Shown: one piece after another, positions 21,123-32,056 of the stretch
How the letters are laid out: every line of letters begins with the position of its first letter
How positions within the stretch are numbered: the first letter of the stretch is position 1
DNA from: Craspedostauros australis
Lineage: Eukaryota; Bacillariophyta; Bacillariophyceae; Mastogloiales; Achnanthaceae
Direction of reading: 5' to 3'
Length of the DNA: 64,000 nucleotides
Assembly (NCBI GenBank): GCA_026770025.1
Contig: JAMXDE010000015.1
Location: 186,001-250,000, forward strand
Notes under the pieces: model-generated
Database searches by the model: none
What the model was told of the DNA's origin: nothing
Seen by the model: the letters and a program-made list of their open reading frames with translations, nothing else
Program-made: the position numbers and the translations under genes

Positions 21123-23991
21123 CTTGAGGGTCGATACCAACATCTTGAACCATTGCCTGGCGCTCTGCACAAGTCCGTAGATTGGCTTGTGTAGGATCAG
21201 GGCTTCGTCTGGTTGATGATCCATCCCGTTGGGACAGTTCATGTAGATCTCCTCGTCGAGGTCTCCATGTAGGAATGCCGTTACGACATCGACGAGTGCG
21301 CAGTCCATCTTCTTGATCAGCATGATTACCATCATGACCCGATAGGTCACGTCATGGATGACGGGTGAGTAATGCTCTTGGAAGTCCACTCCTGCGACTT
21401 GTGAATAGCCACATGCAACGAGCCGTGCTCGATGTGTGCCGTCACGCTTCAGCTTGAAGACCCATTTGCATTTGCAGCATCTGCGGCCGCATGGGATGGC
21501 ATCTCGTTTGATCTTGCTGTATACCTTTCGTGTATCCATGGAGTCGAACTCCTTCTTGATGGCTGCTCGATATCCCTTTCGATGGATGGGATCTGGGTGA
21601 TTGAAGGCTCCATCGAATGTCGTTGGTTCGATGTGCTTCTCTGGTTCCTTGTTCTCGTCCTGCATCGATAATCCGATGTCGATCGCTGGTGCTTGGGTGA
21701 TGATTGCGTTCATCCCGTATAGTCCTGTTGTGCTATGGTGAGTGATCTCAATCTCTCCTTCATCTGCAATTTCTTCATCATCTGTAGTTTCATTGTTGGA
21801 ATCGTCGATCATTTCGTCGCTGAGTTCGTCACTCGCCTCATCGGATGATGGATCGCTTTCATATCCTTCTTCCTTTCGACCTCGTTCGTTGAAGTCTGCG
21901 AGCTCACGCAGAGCTCTAGGAATGCTCTTCCCTGTAGTTAACTTGGGATTAGCTTCTCCCTTCCTGCCTCGTGCTTCATGACGTCGGATTCTCTCCTTTC
22001 TAGCTATGTCACGCTTGCTTGGTTTGCTTGGTGGAGATCTCAATGGTGTGTCATGTGTAGATCTTGCTGGTGTGTTCGGAGGAGTGACGCCTGTGTCATC
22101 GTCGGCTTCGTTGCCGGATGGTGCGGTCTCGTCATCCTCATGATTGGATTCGCTCCGATCTTCCTCGTCGTTATGGATTAGTTGAGTTACTGCTCCATCG
22201 TCCTCATCATCCTCGTCATCACTGTCTGATAGGATATAGTACATGTTGCTGTCAGCGAAAGATACTCTCTTCGCTTCTGATGTTCGACGCATTGCCGTTC
22301 TTGGCATTGCTCCCTTCCGTCCGATGGTTGTGAAGCCGTCTGCATCCGTTGTTCCTGCTTTGCTGGATATGTTCGGTGCTGGTGCCCAGCCACGGAACTG
22401 TCCGTATGATTGGTTGAGCCACTTGATGTCGCGTGAGCAGATGAGTGATTTGGTCGATGGTCTGTACATGTTGTAGACCCCTGATACATGTTGGTGTGCA
22501 TATCCGATGAACACCATCTCTTCTCCTCTATTCTTGAGCTTGGCGGTGATCCCGCCGTAGGTAGTCTTCACAACACCCACCTCTCCGAAAGTGCGGAGTG
22601 CATCCGCATATGGTGGATCGTTGCCGAAGAATTGGCGATGTGGTGACTCCTTTTGATTCTTCGCTACGGTGATGTTGGCGATGGCAGTGGCAGTGCTCGC
22701 AGCTGCTGCCCATAGGCCATGCCTATTCTCTTCGTCGAGCTGTGCTCCGTTGAGCATGGAGTGGATCTTGGTGTAGAGATACGCGAAATTGCGTTCTACT
22801 CTACCATTCTGTTGTGGCATGTTGGACGCCGTGAGCTCGAATTTCGCATTCAGTCCAGCCTCGATGAGAGTATCTTGTGTGGCCTTGTTCTCTCCGCTGT
22901 TGTCTCCTCGGAAGATGATTTGTTGATCACCTGTGTGTGATTTGATTGTCTGGACGAATCGCTTGATGTATCCGGGCTGGTCACTCTTGTTCTTCAAGAA
23001 GAAGCTCCAGCAGTAGTCACTGCAGCTGTCCATGATCAGAGTCAGATAACGTTTATCTCCGAAGCTTATGTGTTTAGTGTAACTGATGCCAATGAAGAAG
23101 AATTCGCCGCGGCGGGACGCTCGTGGGATTCTGGCCTTTGGGATGTTTTCCACTCTCGCATTTGCGATCACGCAGTCGCGACACACCAGCATCTCGCCAA
23201 TGATTTTCCATCCGTATTGAGCAGCTGTCGGCTTCATGGTCTCGAGTGGCGTGTGACCAAGCATTCGATGCAAGCTTGCTGTGCTCACCTCCTTGGATGG
23301 GCTCTTGACGATGGCTGTGGAAGCCTTGTCATCCTCTGTTGGCATGATGGGATGCATCTGCACTCCCGTGATGAATCCGTTGGATGTGGGGAAGACGCGG
23401 TCGAAGATGATCTTCTTTCCGGATCTGTTGATGATGTCCATCAGAATGTTGTCGTTCCCAATCTGGTAGCCATTGTACAGTGCCTTGTTGTTGAGAATAG
23501 GCTCACTGATATCTTGGGTGTGTACTTCACATGGTCAAGTCGGATGATGTGACTTGTGTTGTCTAGTTGCTTGACCTTCAAGCGAATGGATCCCATCGTG
23601 GGAGAGTCCAGTTTCGTGCTGTCTCCCACTTGTATGAAGGACTTGATGTGCTGCACGTTGAAGACGGCGTCGGGGTTCACGATGTGACACGAGGCTCCGC
23701 TGTCAGCAAGCCAGGTGTCCTTGTTGACCTTGTCTTTGTGCTTGGTGCTCAGCTCGTGGAGCTGCTCCATGGCAGCCGCTGCTATGTCATCATTGTAGTC
23801 TTCATCGTTGGCATCCTCGTTCCCGTCGTCCATGCCGTGGTTCACGCGGTCGAATAATGGTTCTCTGACCGCTGATGGGGTCATGTCTTCTTGATGAGTT
23901 CCTGTCACCGGATCGTATGATGTGACTCGTGGTCGCTCGCGCAGGAGTACCTGCATACATCCTCCAAGGATGTAGTGCATGGCCATGTCAG
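21123..23991 (-). pseudogene. Middle pol fragment of host copia (protease to RT)
   Basis: On the minus strand this encodes protease (WLADSGASCHIV), GAG_pre-integrase (HRMLGH), integrase and the first half of RT up to the family-1 insertion at STLK. It closely matches the intact family-1 protein. A one-base deletion near 23494 splits it: the frame through LFST changes where the intact protein reads LFSTNKALYNGY. The upstream part is cut at 23986-23991 by the family-2 insertion. Confidence 0.88.
23986..23991. repeat. Target site duplication TGTCAG (left of family 2)
   Basis: Identical hexamer at 31375-31380 beyond the other LTR. The target hexamer happens to equal the first six bases of the LTR itself. 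Confidence 0.85.
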
Positions 23992-24768
23992 TGTCAGGAA
24001 TCGGGGGTACGACTTTGCAAAGATACCGTATTCTACCGCAGCTCCCATGAGGACTGACTGGAACCGGAATGGTATTAAGTGCAAAGATACCCACGATTGC
24101 CGCAACCCCCAATAGCATCTCCCAGACAAACCGCAACCTAGCAATCGACCAGTTGCACTCGGACAGCCCAATGGCCTTACCTGTCTTATGCGACATCCAA
24201 GCACCCTCATCCAGTGGCCTACTCGGCCATGTCCCGATAACGGTCGGGAACCGAGAGATCTATGACGATGGCAACATACCAGCCCTGAGTGAATCGAATG
24301 AGCGCGACAACCAATATATCTGAACAAGTCGACGCGTCCCTGAGAACCTAATGTGAGAAAGCGAAACAGAGGCGATCCCTATTCACCCAAGACCACGATC
24401 CAGAAGACAATAAGTTCCAAGCATCCAAAGGTAACCATCGAGATGACCGGAGGGAGGAACTGAAATGAAGTGGGACCAGTGAGGTGACAAGAGACCGAAG
24501 GAGAGGTACCTACAGGTCTACGAGTATGAACTTGACGAATGTAGGTGCTCTCCAATCCGCAGCCAAGCAAGCGATGAACCACGATGAAAGCAAGATGAAG
24601 ATGCAGACGAAAGGAGCCAAGCTAAAGGGTGTAACCTCGGGTGGCTACTGCAGATCATGCTTGTTGTGAATTGGATTCGAAAGGAGATGAGCATGTTGTG
24701 CTCACAGTTCTAAAACGGTACAGACTGATAACAGATTAGTCTACTACTATAACCCCGGATTTCCAACA
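23992..24768 (+). mobile_element. 5' LTR of family-2 copia
   Basis: Starts TGTCAGGAATCGGGGG and ends CCCCGGATTTCCAACA, 777 bp. Confidence 0.92.
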
Positions 24769-24780
24769 CGTTTCGAAACG
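24769..24780 (+). promoter_or_regulatory. Putative primer-binding position, palindrome CGTTTCGAAACG
   Basis: A 12-bp palindrome abutting the 5' LTR, parallel to the family-1 sequence at 13976 but with a different centre (CG instead of TA). Confidence 0.5.
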
Positions 24781-24849
24781 TTACGATTGAAATCCAACGT
24801 TTCCATCACCCACCAACACAGCAACAAACACCACCACCACCAAGTCACC

Positions 24850-27800
24850 ATGAGTTCCTATCTTCGCAAGAGCGACCGCGTTGTCATCTTCGACGGCAAG
24901 CGATCCAGCTGGACGGGTTGGAGCATCAAGTTCCTAGCTCGCGCCGCAAGCAAGGGTCTCGAGGACTTGTATCTCATGGATCTAGACAAGGTGGAGGTGA
25001 AGCCAGCTCCCTTCGGCCCCAGCGCCCTCATCTCCGATGTGAAGATCGAAGAGGGTGAGTCTATCGCGAAGAAGATAGCCTCGATGACTGCTGAGGAGAA
25101 GGAGGTATACAAGAATGGGCTGGCCAAGTGCGCGTTTGAAGAACTGACCATGGCGATCAACCATGAAACTACGGAAGGCGATGTCGCCTTCATGGCTGTG
25201 GTGGGAACCAAGGGTGGACCCACTGAGAGTGGAGACCCACGCAAGGCGTGGAAGGCCCTTGAACGCATCTACGAGCAGCGTACTGCGCCTGTCAAGGCAA
25301 AGTTGTTGGCTCAACTCAACGGGATGCGGTTGAAGAAAGGTGAGCACCCAGACACGTTCCTGACCGAGATGGAAGTGCTGCGTAATCGCCTCGGTAGTAC
25401 TGGCATCAAGATGGATATGCAACAGTACCACATGCTCGTACTCAACGCCCTCGGAAGGGAATACGAGACGGACGTCAAGCTCTTGGAGCTCAAGTTCGAC
25501 GGTATGGAGGACACCATGACCCTCGAAGACATCCGTGAGGCTGTCAGCGCCACCTACGACGGCCGACACCTCAAGCTCGGCGGCAACAGGCGTGAGAGCA
25601 ACAGTAACAGGGAAGAGACTGCATTCGCTGCAGTAGGAGGCTTCAAAGGTCACTGCCGCAACTGTGGCGCCTACGGCCACAAGAAGGCAGACTGCCGCTC
25701 CGCCCCCAAGAAAGGCAACGGCAAGAACAAGAAGAGTGGTCAAGGAGACAACAACAGTAAGCCCAAGTTCAATGGGGAGTGTAAGTACTGCGGTAAGAAG
25801 GGACACAAGATCCTACAGTGCTTCAAGCTGAAAGCAGCTATGAAGGAGGCAGACTCGGCCAACGTGGCGACCGATGGAATGGAAGGAAACAACGACGTGG
25901 CTCTCATGATGACAGATGAGCTAATTTGTGTCCCCACCTCGGGAAACACGAACGAATTGGAAAATGTGACCAACTTATCCGTGAACACAGACGAGGGAAA
26001 AACACGCGACATCGGAAGCAACAATCAATCCGACTCCAACGTAATGGAAGACGTCGCCTTTGCATCCATCGTCGAACAGACTGACACTTCTCCCATTGTT
26101 TCCTTGAGACCACACAACGTCAACAACAAGATGAGCAACTCCAACCAAGGACAAGAGTCCTACTACGACGCAAGCCTCACCAACGAAGGGGCCACCGACA
26201 CGGAAGATGTCGACGATGACATGGGGGAAGCCAACCAAGGAAGACGACCACCCCGCCCGGTGTACAACTTCGCCCCTGAGCACACGCTTGTGGAGCGCAT
26301 GATCGAGAACGCTGCACGGCTCACCACCAACACGGCCTGGTGCCCTTTGTGCCTCAAGCGAGGACCACTCTACGCATGGTGCGTAGAATGCCCCCAAGTC
26401 CCGTTCTTCATCCAGCTCCACAACGACCCACGCGGGGATGTGCCGAGCAACGATGCAGAACGCGCGGAGCGCCGCGCCCTGCTCGCAAGGACCGGTTCCC
26501 TCCGCTACGCCATCCGAGCGTCGTTGAGCAACGTGCTCCCAGCCAACGCAGTGCGAAACGAACTCGCCCTATTGTGCTACGACGCCGTGGATACTCACAC
26601 GGGGGACCATACTCCACAGATTGAACCACGCTCCGTGTACTTCAAGCTGCATGACATCGGCATGATCACCACCATGGCCGTCTGTCGCAACCCCTGCAAC
26701 ATCAACAACAGCTTGGAAGCTCACTATCGCCAACCCTTCCCTAGCAATCTGATCTCCTGCATGACCCTCCATGCCTCGCACTCCATCCTCTGGATGCATC
26801 ACAGCAGCAACAAAGGGGTTCGAGACTCGAACCCAGCGCTCTCAGTGTTACCGCTCTACACGGAACACGGCGATCACCACGAGGTAGCTCTGATGATCGG
26901 GAATGTGAACGACGTCGATGCAAAGAGATCCGCCATCGCACCAGACCACTACGAAAGCAACACCTGGCTGGGCGACTCAGGTGCATCGTGCCATCTCACC
27001 AATTGTGACAAGGGGATGACCAACGTCCAAGTCTCCGAACAATCGGTGAAGATCGGAAACGGACGCTTCCTCAAGGCAACCAAGGTGGGCGACAAGCGCA
27101 TGACCGTCATGCAGAAGAATGGAAGGACATCCATCGTCGTACTCAAGTCAGTGAAGTACGTGCCGAAGCTGTGGGTGAACCTGCTGAGCATCAATAAAGC
27201 TCTCGAAAATGGGTTCGACATTAGTAACCGCGGCATCGTGATCAGCTTGAAAAAGGGCAGCGTGCGCATCAGCTTCGACCGCATCATGGCGACCCAGAGT
27301 GGCTTCGTTTGCGGAGTGAACATGATGAGCAATGCCAAGGCCGACGACCAAGCTCATGTTGGTGTGTCAACCGACGCACCAGTCGACATCAACACTATTC
27401 ATAAAATGTTAGGCCACGTTGATGCGTACACCATCTCTCGAACAGCAGGGAGGTACGGCTGGAACGTGACAGGAAAACTGAACGTGTGTGTTGACTGCGC
27501 GATTGGGAAATCGCGACAGAGACCGATGTCGAAATCGACTCAACAACGAGCGAAAGGAGTCGGGGATCGATTGTTCATGGACACATCAAGCGTTCAGACA
27601 CACAGCCTGGGAAGGGGCAAATACTGGCTTCTTGTGATCGACGATTACAGTGACTACTGCTGGAGTTACTTCATCACAGAGAAAAGCGACGTGGGGTCGA
27701 AGATGCTTTTGTTGTTCCAATGGCTCCAGGCGAATCAGCGAGTAACGGTTCAGAATGTCAGATGTGACAACGCAGGAGAGAATCGTTCTGCAGAGAAACT

Positions 27801-30501
27801 CTTACTTAACAAGGGATTCGCCCCAACCTTCGAGTACACTGCGGCATCGACTCCCCAACAGAACGGTCGCGTCGAAAGGAAATTCGCGACACTCTACGGC
27901 AAAGTACGCGCCATGCTGAACCAAACCCATCTACCAAAAACAACGCGAGGGAAGCTGTGGGCAGAGGCTGCTCACACGGCAACACAACTGGAGAACATCA
28001 TTGGCACGAAGTCAAGGGAGCCAGCGTGTATACTGTTAAACGGAAAAATCCCGAAGTATGCAAATGACCTGCGTGTGTTCGGTGAGATGGGGATGGTACA
28101 CATCGGCGGACAGACTATCAAGGCCAAGCTAGACGACCGCTCCAAACCTGCCATGTTCGTGGGATACGGAGAGTCGCACGCGAAAGGAGTGTACCGCATG
28201 ATGAACCTTGCCACCTCGAGAATCCTGATGACTCGAGACGTAACATGGTTGAATAAGTCGTATGGAGAGTTCAAAGGTATTAAGGATGCCAGCAGATCCA
28301 GAGTAATGAACGCAGACGACGACTCCTCATCAAGAGACTCGTCTCCAGAGAGAGGAGTGACTTGGCTTCGTCAATCGGACAGTATGAGTGACATAGAGAC
28401 CGATGACGATGACCAGCGCAGCAGAACCAGAGAACAAGGAGATTCAGAAGATGCTGCGGTAGAGCAGGACGACCTGCTACCCGTCCAGGAGGATCAGGAA
28501 CCAGACGAAGACGTCGGCGATGAATCCGGAAGGGACGAGAATGGAAGGAGTGAGGAAAGAACGGTAGAGCAAGAACCGCCCTCGACTCCAGACGCAACAC
28601 CTGTTGCGCACGTACCAAGAATGGTCAGAGATCTCGCAGGGTATAACAACTCGCCTGTTCCCAAGGAGGACAGAGACTACGGATCTAGCGAGGCATCGGA
28701 ATCTGACGAGGAGAAGCAAGAGACAGCCCAAGAGACAGAAGCCGAAACAGCGGCGACAGAGGGGCCGAGCTTCCATACAGACGGGTCGATGTTCAACAGA
28801 GACGTCGCAGGGATGATGATAGACACCACTCACGGAAAGATGAGATTGGATGACTTCATCGCTGCGAGCCAAGTGACGAACGATCGAATCAGACCCGAGC
28901 AAGCAAGCGTAGCTATGATGCTAGACCCTACCACCTTCGAAGAATGCTGGGACCATGCAGATCCCGAGAAGAGGAAGAAGTGGAGAGAGGCCATCAATAA
29001 GGAGTTCAACGATATGACCAGAAGAGGAGTATGGGAGAAGATCAAGAGGAACCGAATGCCGAGGGATCGGCGATGCGTGAAGACCAAGTGGGTATTCAAG
29101 GAGAAGAGGAACGGAGTCTTCCGGGCCAGACTCGTCGCCTGCGGCTACTCACAGATCGCAGGAGTGGACTTCTCAGCACACCACGCACCAGTGATTCATG
29201 ATGCAACCTACCGCATCATGCTCACTATGAAGATGCTGCTGCATATGGATAGTATGATCATCGACTTCGAGACAGCATTCTTGCATGGAGAACTCGACGA
29301 AGAGATCTACATGCAATGCCCAAAGGGGATGAGGCATGAGGCCGACGAATGCTTGCTGCTCAAGAAGACCATCTACGGACTAGTGCAGAGCGCCAGACAA
29401 TGGAACAAAAAGCTGGTCGACATTCTACTCAAGCTGGGATTTCGACAGAGCAAAGTGGATCCATGCCTTCTGATTCGGAATCAGGAAGGGAGACTACTGC
29501 TGATAGGCACCTACGTCGACGACTGCCTATGCATCGGAGAAAAGGAGGAGTTGAAGCAACTGACCATCGACATCAAAGCTGAGCAATTCGGAATCAAGGT
29601 GGAGAACGACCTCGAAGACTACCTCAGCTGCAAGATCATCTTCAACGACGATCAGTCGAACTGTTGGGTGAACCAGCCACACATCATCAAGAACATCATC
29701 GATACATTCAAGGATGACGTGCTGACTCTACAACGATACGGAACTCCAGGAACACCAGGACAGGGTATCCAGAGAAACAGCGACCTACCCAAAGTGGACA
29801 GTGACCGACACAGCAGATACCGAAGCGGAGTAGGTATGCTGCTATACTTGGTGAAGCACTCGCGACCAGACATTGCGAATGCGGTGCGCGAACTTACCAA
29901 GGTGCTGGACGGACCATCAGCTGCAGCATACAAGGAGATGCTGCGAGTAATGAAGTTCGTATCGGACACGAGGGACTACGGACTACGAATGCAACCAACC
30001 CCGCTGGAGAACGACGCATGGAAGATCGAGATCTACGCAGACAGCGAGTTTGCGGGAGACAAGGATAACCGGATCAGTGTCGGGGGACATCTCGTCCTAC
30101 TGCAAGGGGTGCCCATCGTATGGAGATCGAAGGCACAACGAAGTGTAACTCTCAGCTCGACAGAGGCGGAATACGTCGCGCTGTCAGAAGCAGGAAAAGA
30201 GATTCGCTTCCTCACGCAGCTAATGGAGGACATCGGGTTGATGATGACCAAACCAGTGGATGTGTACGTGGACAATGTGGGAGCTATCTTCATTGCCTCC
30301 AATCCGTCGACATCAGCGCGAACGAGACACATCGATATACGACATCATTTCACTCGGGAACTGATAGACAACGGAGAGGCACGAATTCAATTTGTGCGCT
30401 CAGAGGATAACATCGCAGACGGCTTCACCAAGAACACAAAGAAGGAGATCTACGATAGACACAAAGGGAGCATCATTCAATTGAGATCGACCATGGATTA
30501 A
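24850..30501 (+). CDS. Gag-Pol polyprotein, Ty1/copia family 2
   Basis: The frame is open from 24787, but the ATG at 24850 (CACCATGAG context, then SSYLRKSDRVV) is the likelier start; residue numbers here count from 24787. Gag is followed by two CCHC knuckles near residues 290 (CRNCGAYGHKKADC) and 333 (CKYCGKKGHKILQC). A further Cys-pair region follows near 520 (CPLC and CVEC). Then come protease DSGAS near 731, GAG_pre-integrase HKMLGH, an integrase core ending in QQNGRVERKF, reverse transcriptase with YVDDC near 1577, and RNase H. It is colinear with family 1 but only moderately similar, mainly in pol. There is no internal stop. Confidence 0.95.
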   Translation: MSSYLRKSDRVVIFDGKRSSWTGWSIKFLARAASKGLEDLYLMDLDKVEVKPAPFGPSALISDVKIEEGESIAKKIASMTAEEKEVYKNGLAKCAFEELTMAINHETTEGDVAFMAVVGTKGGPTESGDPRKAWKALERIYEQRTAPVKAKLLAQLNGMRLKKGEHPDTFLTEMEVLRNRLGSTGIKMDMQQYHMLVLNALGREYETDVKLLELKFDGMEDTMTLEDIREAVSATYDGRHLKLGGNRRESNSNREETAFAAVGGFKGHCRNCGAYGHKKADCRSAPKKGNGKNKKSGQGDNNSKPKFNGECKYCGKKGHKILQCFKLKAAMKEADSANVATDGMEGNNDVALMMTDELICVPTSGNTNELENVTNLSVNTDEGKTRDIGSNNQSDSNVMEDVAFASIVEQTDTSPIVSLRPHNVNNKMSNSNQGQESYYDASLTNEGATDTEDVDDDMGEANQGRRPPRPVYNFAPEHTLVERMIENAARLTTNTAWCPLCLKRGPLYAWCVECPQVPFFIQLHNDPRGDVPSNDAERAERRALLARTGSLRYAIRASLSNVLPANAVRNELALLCYDAVDTHTGDHTPQIEPRSVYFKLHDIGMITTMAVCRNPCNINNSLEAHYRQPFPSNLISCMTLHASHSILWMHHSSNKGVRDSNPALSVLPLYTEHGDHHEVALMIGNVNDVDAKRSAIAPDHYESNTWLGDSGASCHLTNCDKGMTNVQVSEQSVKIGNGRFLKATKVGDKRMTVMQKNGRTSIVVLKSVKYVPKLWVNLLSINKALENGFDISNRGIVISLKKGSVRISFDRIMATQSGFVCGVNMMSNAKADDQAHVGVSTDAPVDINTIHKMLGHVDAYTISRTAGRYGWNVTGKLNVCVDCAIGKSRQRPMSKSTQQRAKGVGDRLFMDTSSVQTHSLGRGKYWLLVIDDYSDYCWSYFITEKSDVGSKMLLLFQWLQANQRVTVQNVRCDNAGENRSAEKLLLNKGFAPTFEYTAASTPQQNGRVERKFATLYGKVRAMLNQTHLPKTTRGKLWAEAAHTATQLENIIGTKSREPACILLNGKIPKYANDLRVFGEMGMVHIGGQTIKAKLDDRSKPAMFVGYGESHAKGVYRMMNLATSRILMTRDVTWLNKSYGEFKGIKDASRSRVMNADDDSSSRDSSPERGVTWLRQSDSMSDIETDDDDQRSRTREQGDSEDAAVEQDDLLPVQEDQEPDEDVGDESGRDENGRSEERTVEQEPPSTPDATPVAHVPRMVRDLAGYNNSPVPKEDRDYGSSEASESDEEKQETAQETEAETAATEGPSFHTDGSMFNRDVAGMMIDTTHGKMRLDDFIAASQVTNDRIRPEQASVAMMLDPTTFEECWDHADPEKRKKWREAINKEFNDMTRRGVWEKIKRNRMPRDRRCVKTKWVFKEKRNGVFRARLVACGYSQIAGVDFSAHHAPVIHDATYRIMLTMKMLLHMDSMIIDFETAFLHGELDEEIYMQCPKGMRHEADECLLLKKTIYGLVQSARQWNKKLVDILLKLGFRQSKVDPCLLIRNQEGRLLLIGTYVDDCLCIGEKEELKQLTIDIKAEQFGIKVENDLEDYLSCKIIFNDDQSNCWVNQPHIIKNIIDTFKDDVLTLQRYGTPGTPGQGIQRNSDLPKVDSDRHSRYRSGVGMLLYLVKHSRPDIANAVRELTKVLDGPSAAAYKEMLRVMKFVSDTRDYGLRMQPTPLENDAWKIEIYADSEFAGDKDNRISVGGHLVLLQGVPIVWRSKAQRSVTLSSTEAEYVALSEAGKEIRFLTQLMEDIGLMMTKPVDVYVDNVGAIFIASNPSTSARTRHIDIRHHFTRELIDNGEARIQFVRSEDNIADGFTKNTKKEIYDRHKGSIIQLRSTMD

Positions 30502-30590
30502 TGGGACAGAAGAGATGAGTGCAAGAGCGAGACAAGGGAGTGAGACGAAAGACGATTTGTGTGTGTGAGTGAGTATGGTGGTGCGACAAT

Positions 30591-30597
30591 GGAAGGG
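30591..30597 (+). promoter_or_regulatory. Polypurine tract GGAAGGG
   Basis: Purine run immediately before the family-2 3' LTR. Confidence 0.65.
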
Positions 30598-31374
30598 TGT
30601 CAGGAATCGGGGGTACGACTTTGCAAAGATACCGTATTCTACCGCAGCTCCCATGAGGACTGACTGGAACCGGAATGGTATTAAGTGCAAAGATACCCAC
30701 GATTGCCGCAACCCCCAATAGCATCTCCCAGACAAACCGCAACCTAGCAATCGACCAGTTGCACTCGGACAGCCCAATGGCCTTACCTGTCTTATGCGAC
30801 ATCCAAGCACCCTCATCCAGTGGCCTACTCGGCCATGTCCCGATAACGGTCGGGAACCGAGAGATCTATGACGATGGCAACATACCAGCCCTGAGTGAAT
30901 CGAATGAGCGCGACAACCAATATATCTGAACAAGTCGACGCGTCCCTGAGAACCTAATGTGAGAAAGCGAAACAGAGGCGATCCCTATTCACCCAAGACC
31001 ACGATCCAGAAGACAATAAGTTCCAAGCATCCAAAGGTAACCATCGAGATGACCGGAGGGAGGAACTGAAATGAAGTGGGACCAGTGAGGTGACAAGAGA
31101 CCGAAGGAGAGGTACCTACAGGTCTACGAGTATGAACTTGACGAATGTAGGTGCTCTCCAATCCGCAGCCAAGCAAGCGATGAACCACGATGAAAGCAAG
31201 ATGAAGATGCAGACGAAAGGAGCCAAGCTAAAGGGTGTAACCTCGGGTGGCTACTGCAGATCATGCTTGTTGTGAATTGGATTCGAAAGGAGATGAGCAT
31301 GTTGTGCTCACAGTTCTAAAACGGTACAGACTGATAACAGATTAGTCTACTACTATAACCCCGGATTTCCAACA
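30598..31374 (+). mobile_element. 3' LTR of family-2 copia
   Basis: 777 bp, apparently identical to the 5' LTR. Confidence 0.92.
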
Positions 31375-32056
31375 TGTCAGGAATTGAATCGTTGTTGTAT
31401 TCCCCCAACAATCGGTTGATGACCGATCCGTTGGCAAGAATCTCTTCGATTGATTGGAAGCTCTTGGACAGTATCGTAGCTGTCGCGCACACCCATAGGT
31501 GTCGCTCTCCCGCATTGGCATCGTCTGGGTACAGATGCATGCCTGCTGTCATCACAGCGTCGTGGATGAGCTGCCATTGCATGATCTCTGCTGTTGCTGG
31601 GGGCCGTGGTGTTATGTCAAGTCTGTATATCACTCTTGTTCCTCTGAACTCTGCAGTTGGTGCGAATGCGGCGTCGGCTGGGTAGGCGACTCGCTCGTCG
31701 GGGTTGAATCCATTTTCTGATTCATCGCTGCTATCTTCATCGAAGATGCCCGTTCTGTTGTTCCTCGCTGCTGTTCATCTCGTCGTTGGAGACGTCTTCG
31801 TTCTTGTTGGGGTCTGCGTCGTTTGCATTCTTGGCAGCTTCTATCTTGATATCGATGGCCTCGGTTCTCATTTCAGCTGCGTCGCTGGATGGATTGATGA
31901 TGTCATTCTCGTTGAAGCAGTACTCATAGCTGACTTCACAATGTGGATTGACTTCGTGGATGATTGGCTCATCGCTGAGCCACGCTGGTACGGCCTTGTC
32001 GTCATGTACTTCACAATCCGAGCCGCGGGCTCGCACTGATCTATCGTTTATAAACG
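31375..32056 (-). pseudogene. 5' gag remnant of host copia, most of Gag deleted
   Basis: From the LTR side (32056 downward on the minus strand) the leader keeps CGTTTATAAACG and about 20 further leader bases. It then jumps directly to the part of Gag that follows the zinc knuckles (EVHDDKAVPAWLSDEPIIHEV, matching residues near 513 of the intact protein). About 1.5 kb of gag, including both knuckles, is missing. The remainder is spread over at least two frames up to the family-2 insertion at codons for SIPD. Confidence 0.85.

Larger units (their letters stand above)
23992..31374 (+). mobile_element. Full-length copia element, family 2, nested in host
   Basis: Two 777-bp LTRs bracket an intact gag-pol frame, with a 6-bp target duplication. 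No difference between the two LTRs was found by eye, and three incidental frames within them translate identically. This makes it one of the youngest insertions in the window, apparently younger than the family-1 copy, and a good candidate for an active element. Confidence 0.95.

Noticed and set aside
23441-24196. Minus-strand frame with a novel N-terminus before a copia protease
   Set aside because: The N-terminal part is read from the antisense of the inserted family-2 LTR; the junction lies at 23991.
24982-25806. Antisense frame of 274 codons in family-2 gag
   Set aside because: A shadow of the strongly supported plus-strand gag-pol frame; no independent motif.
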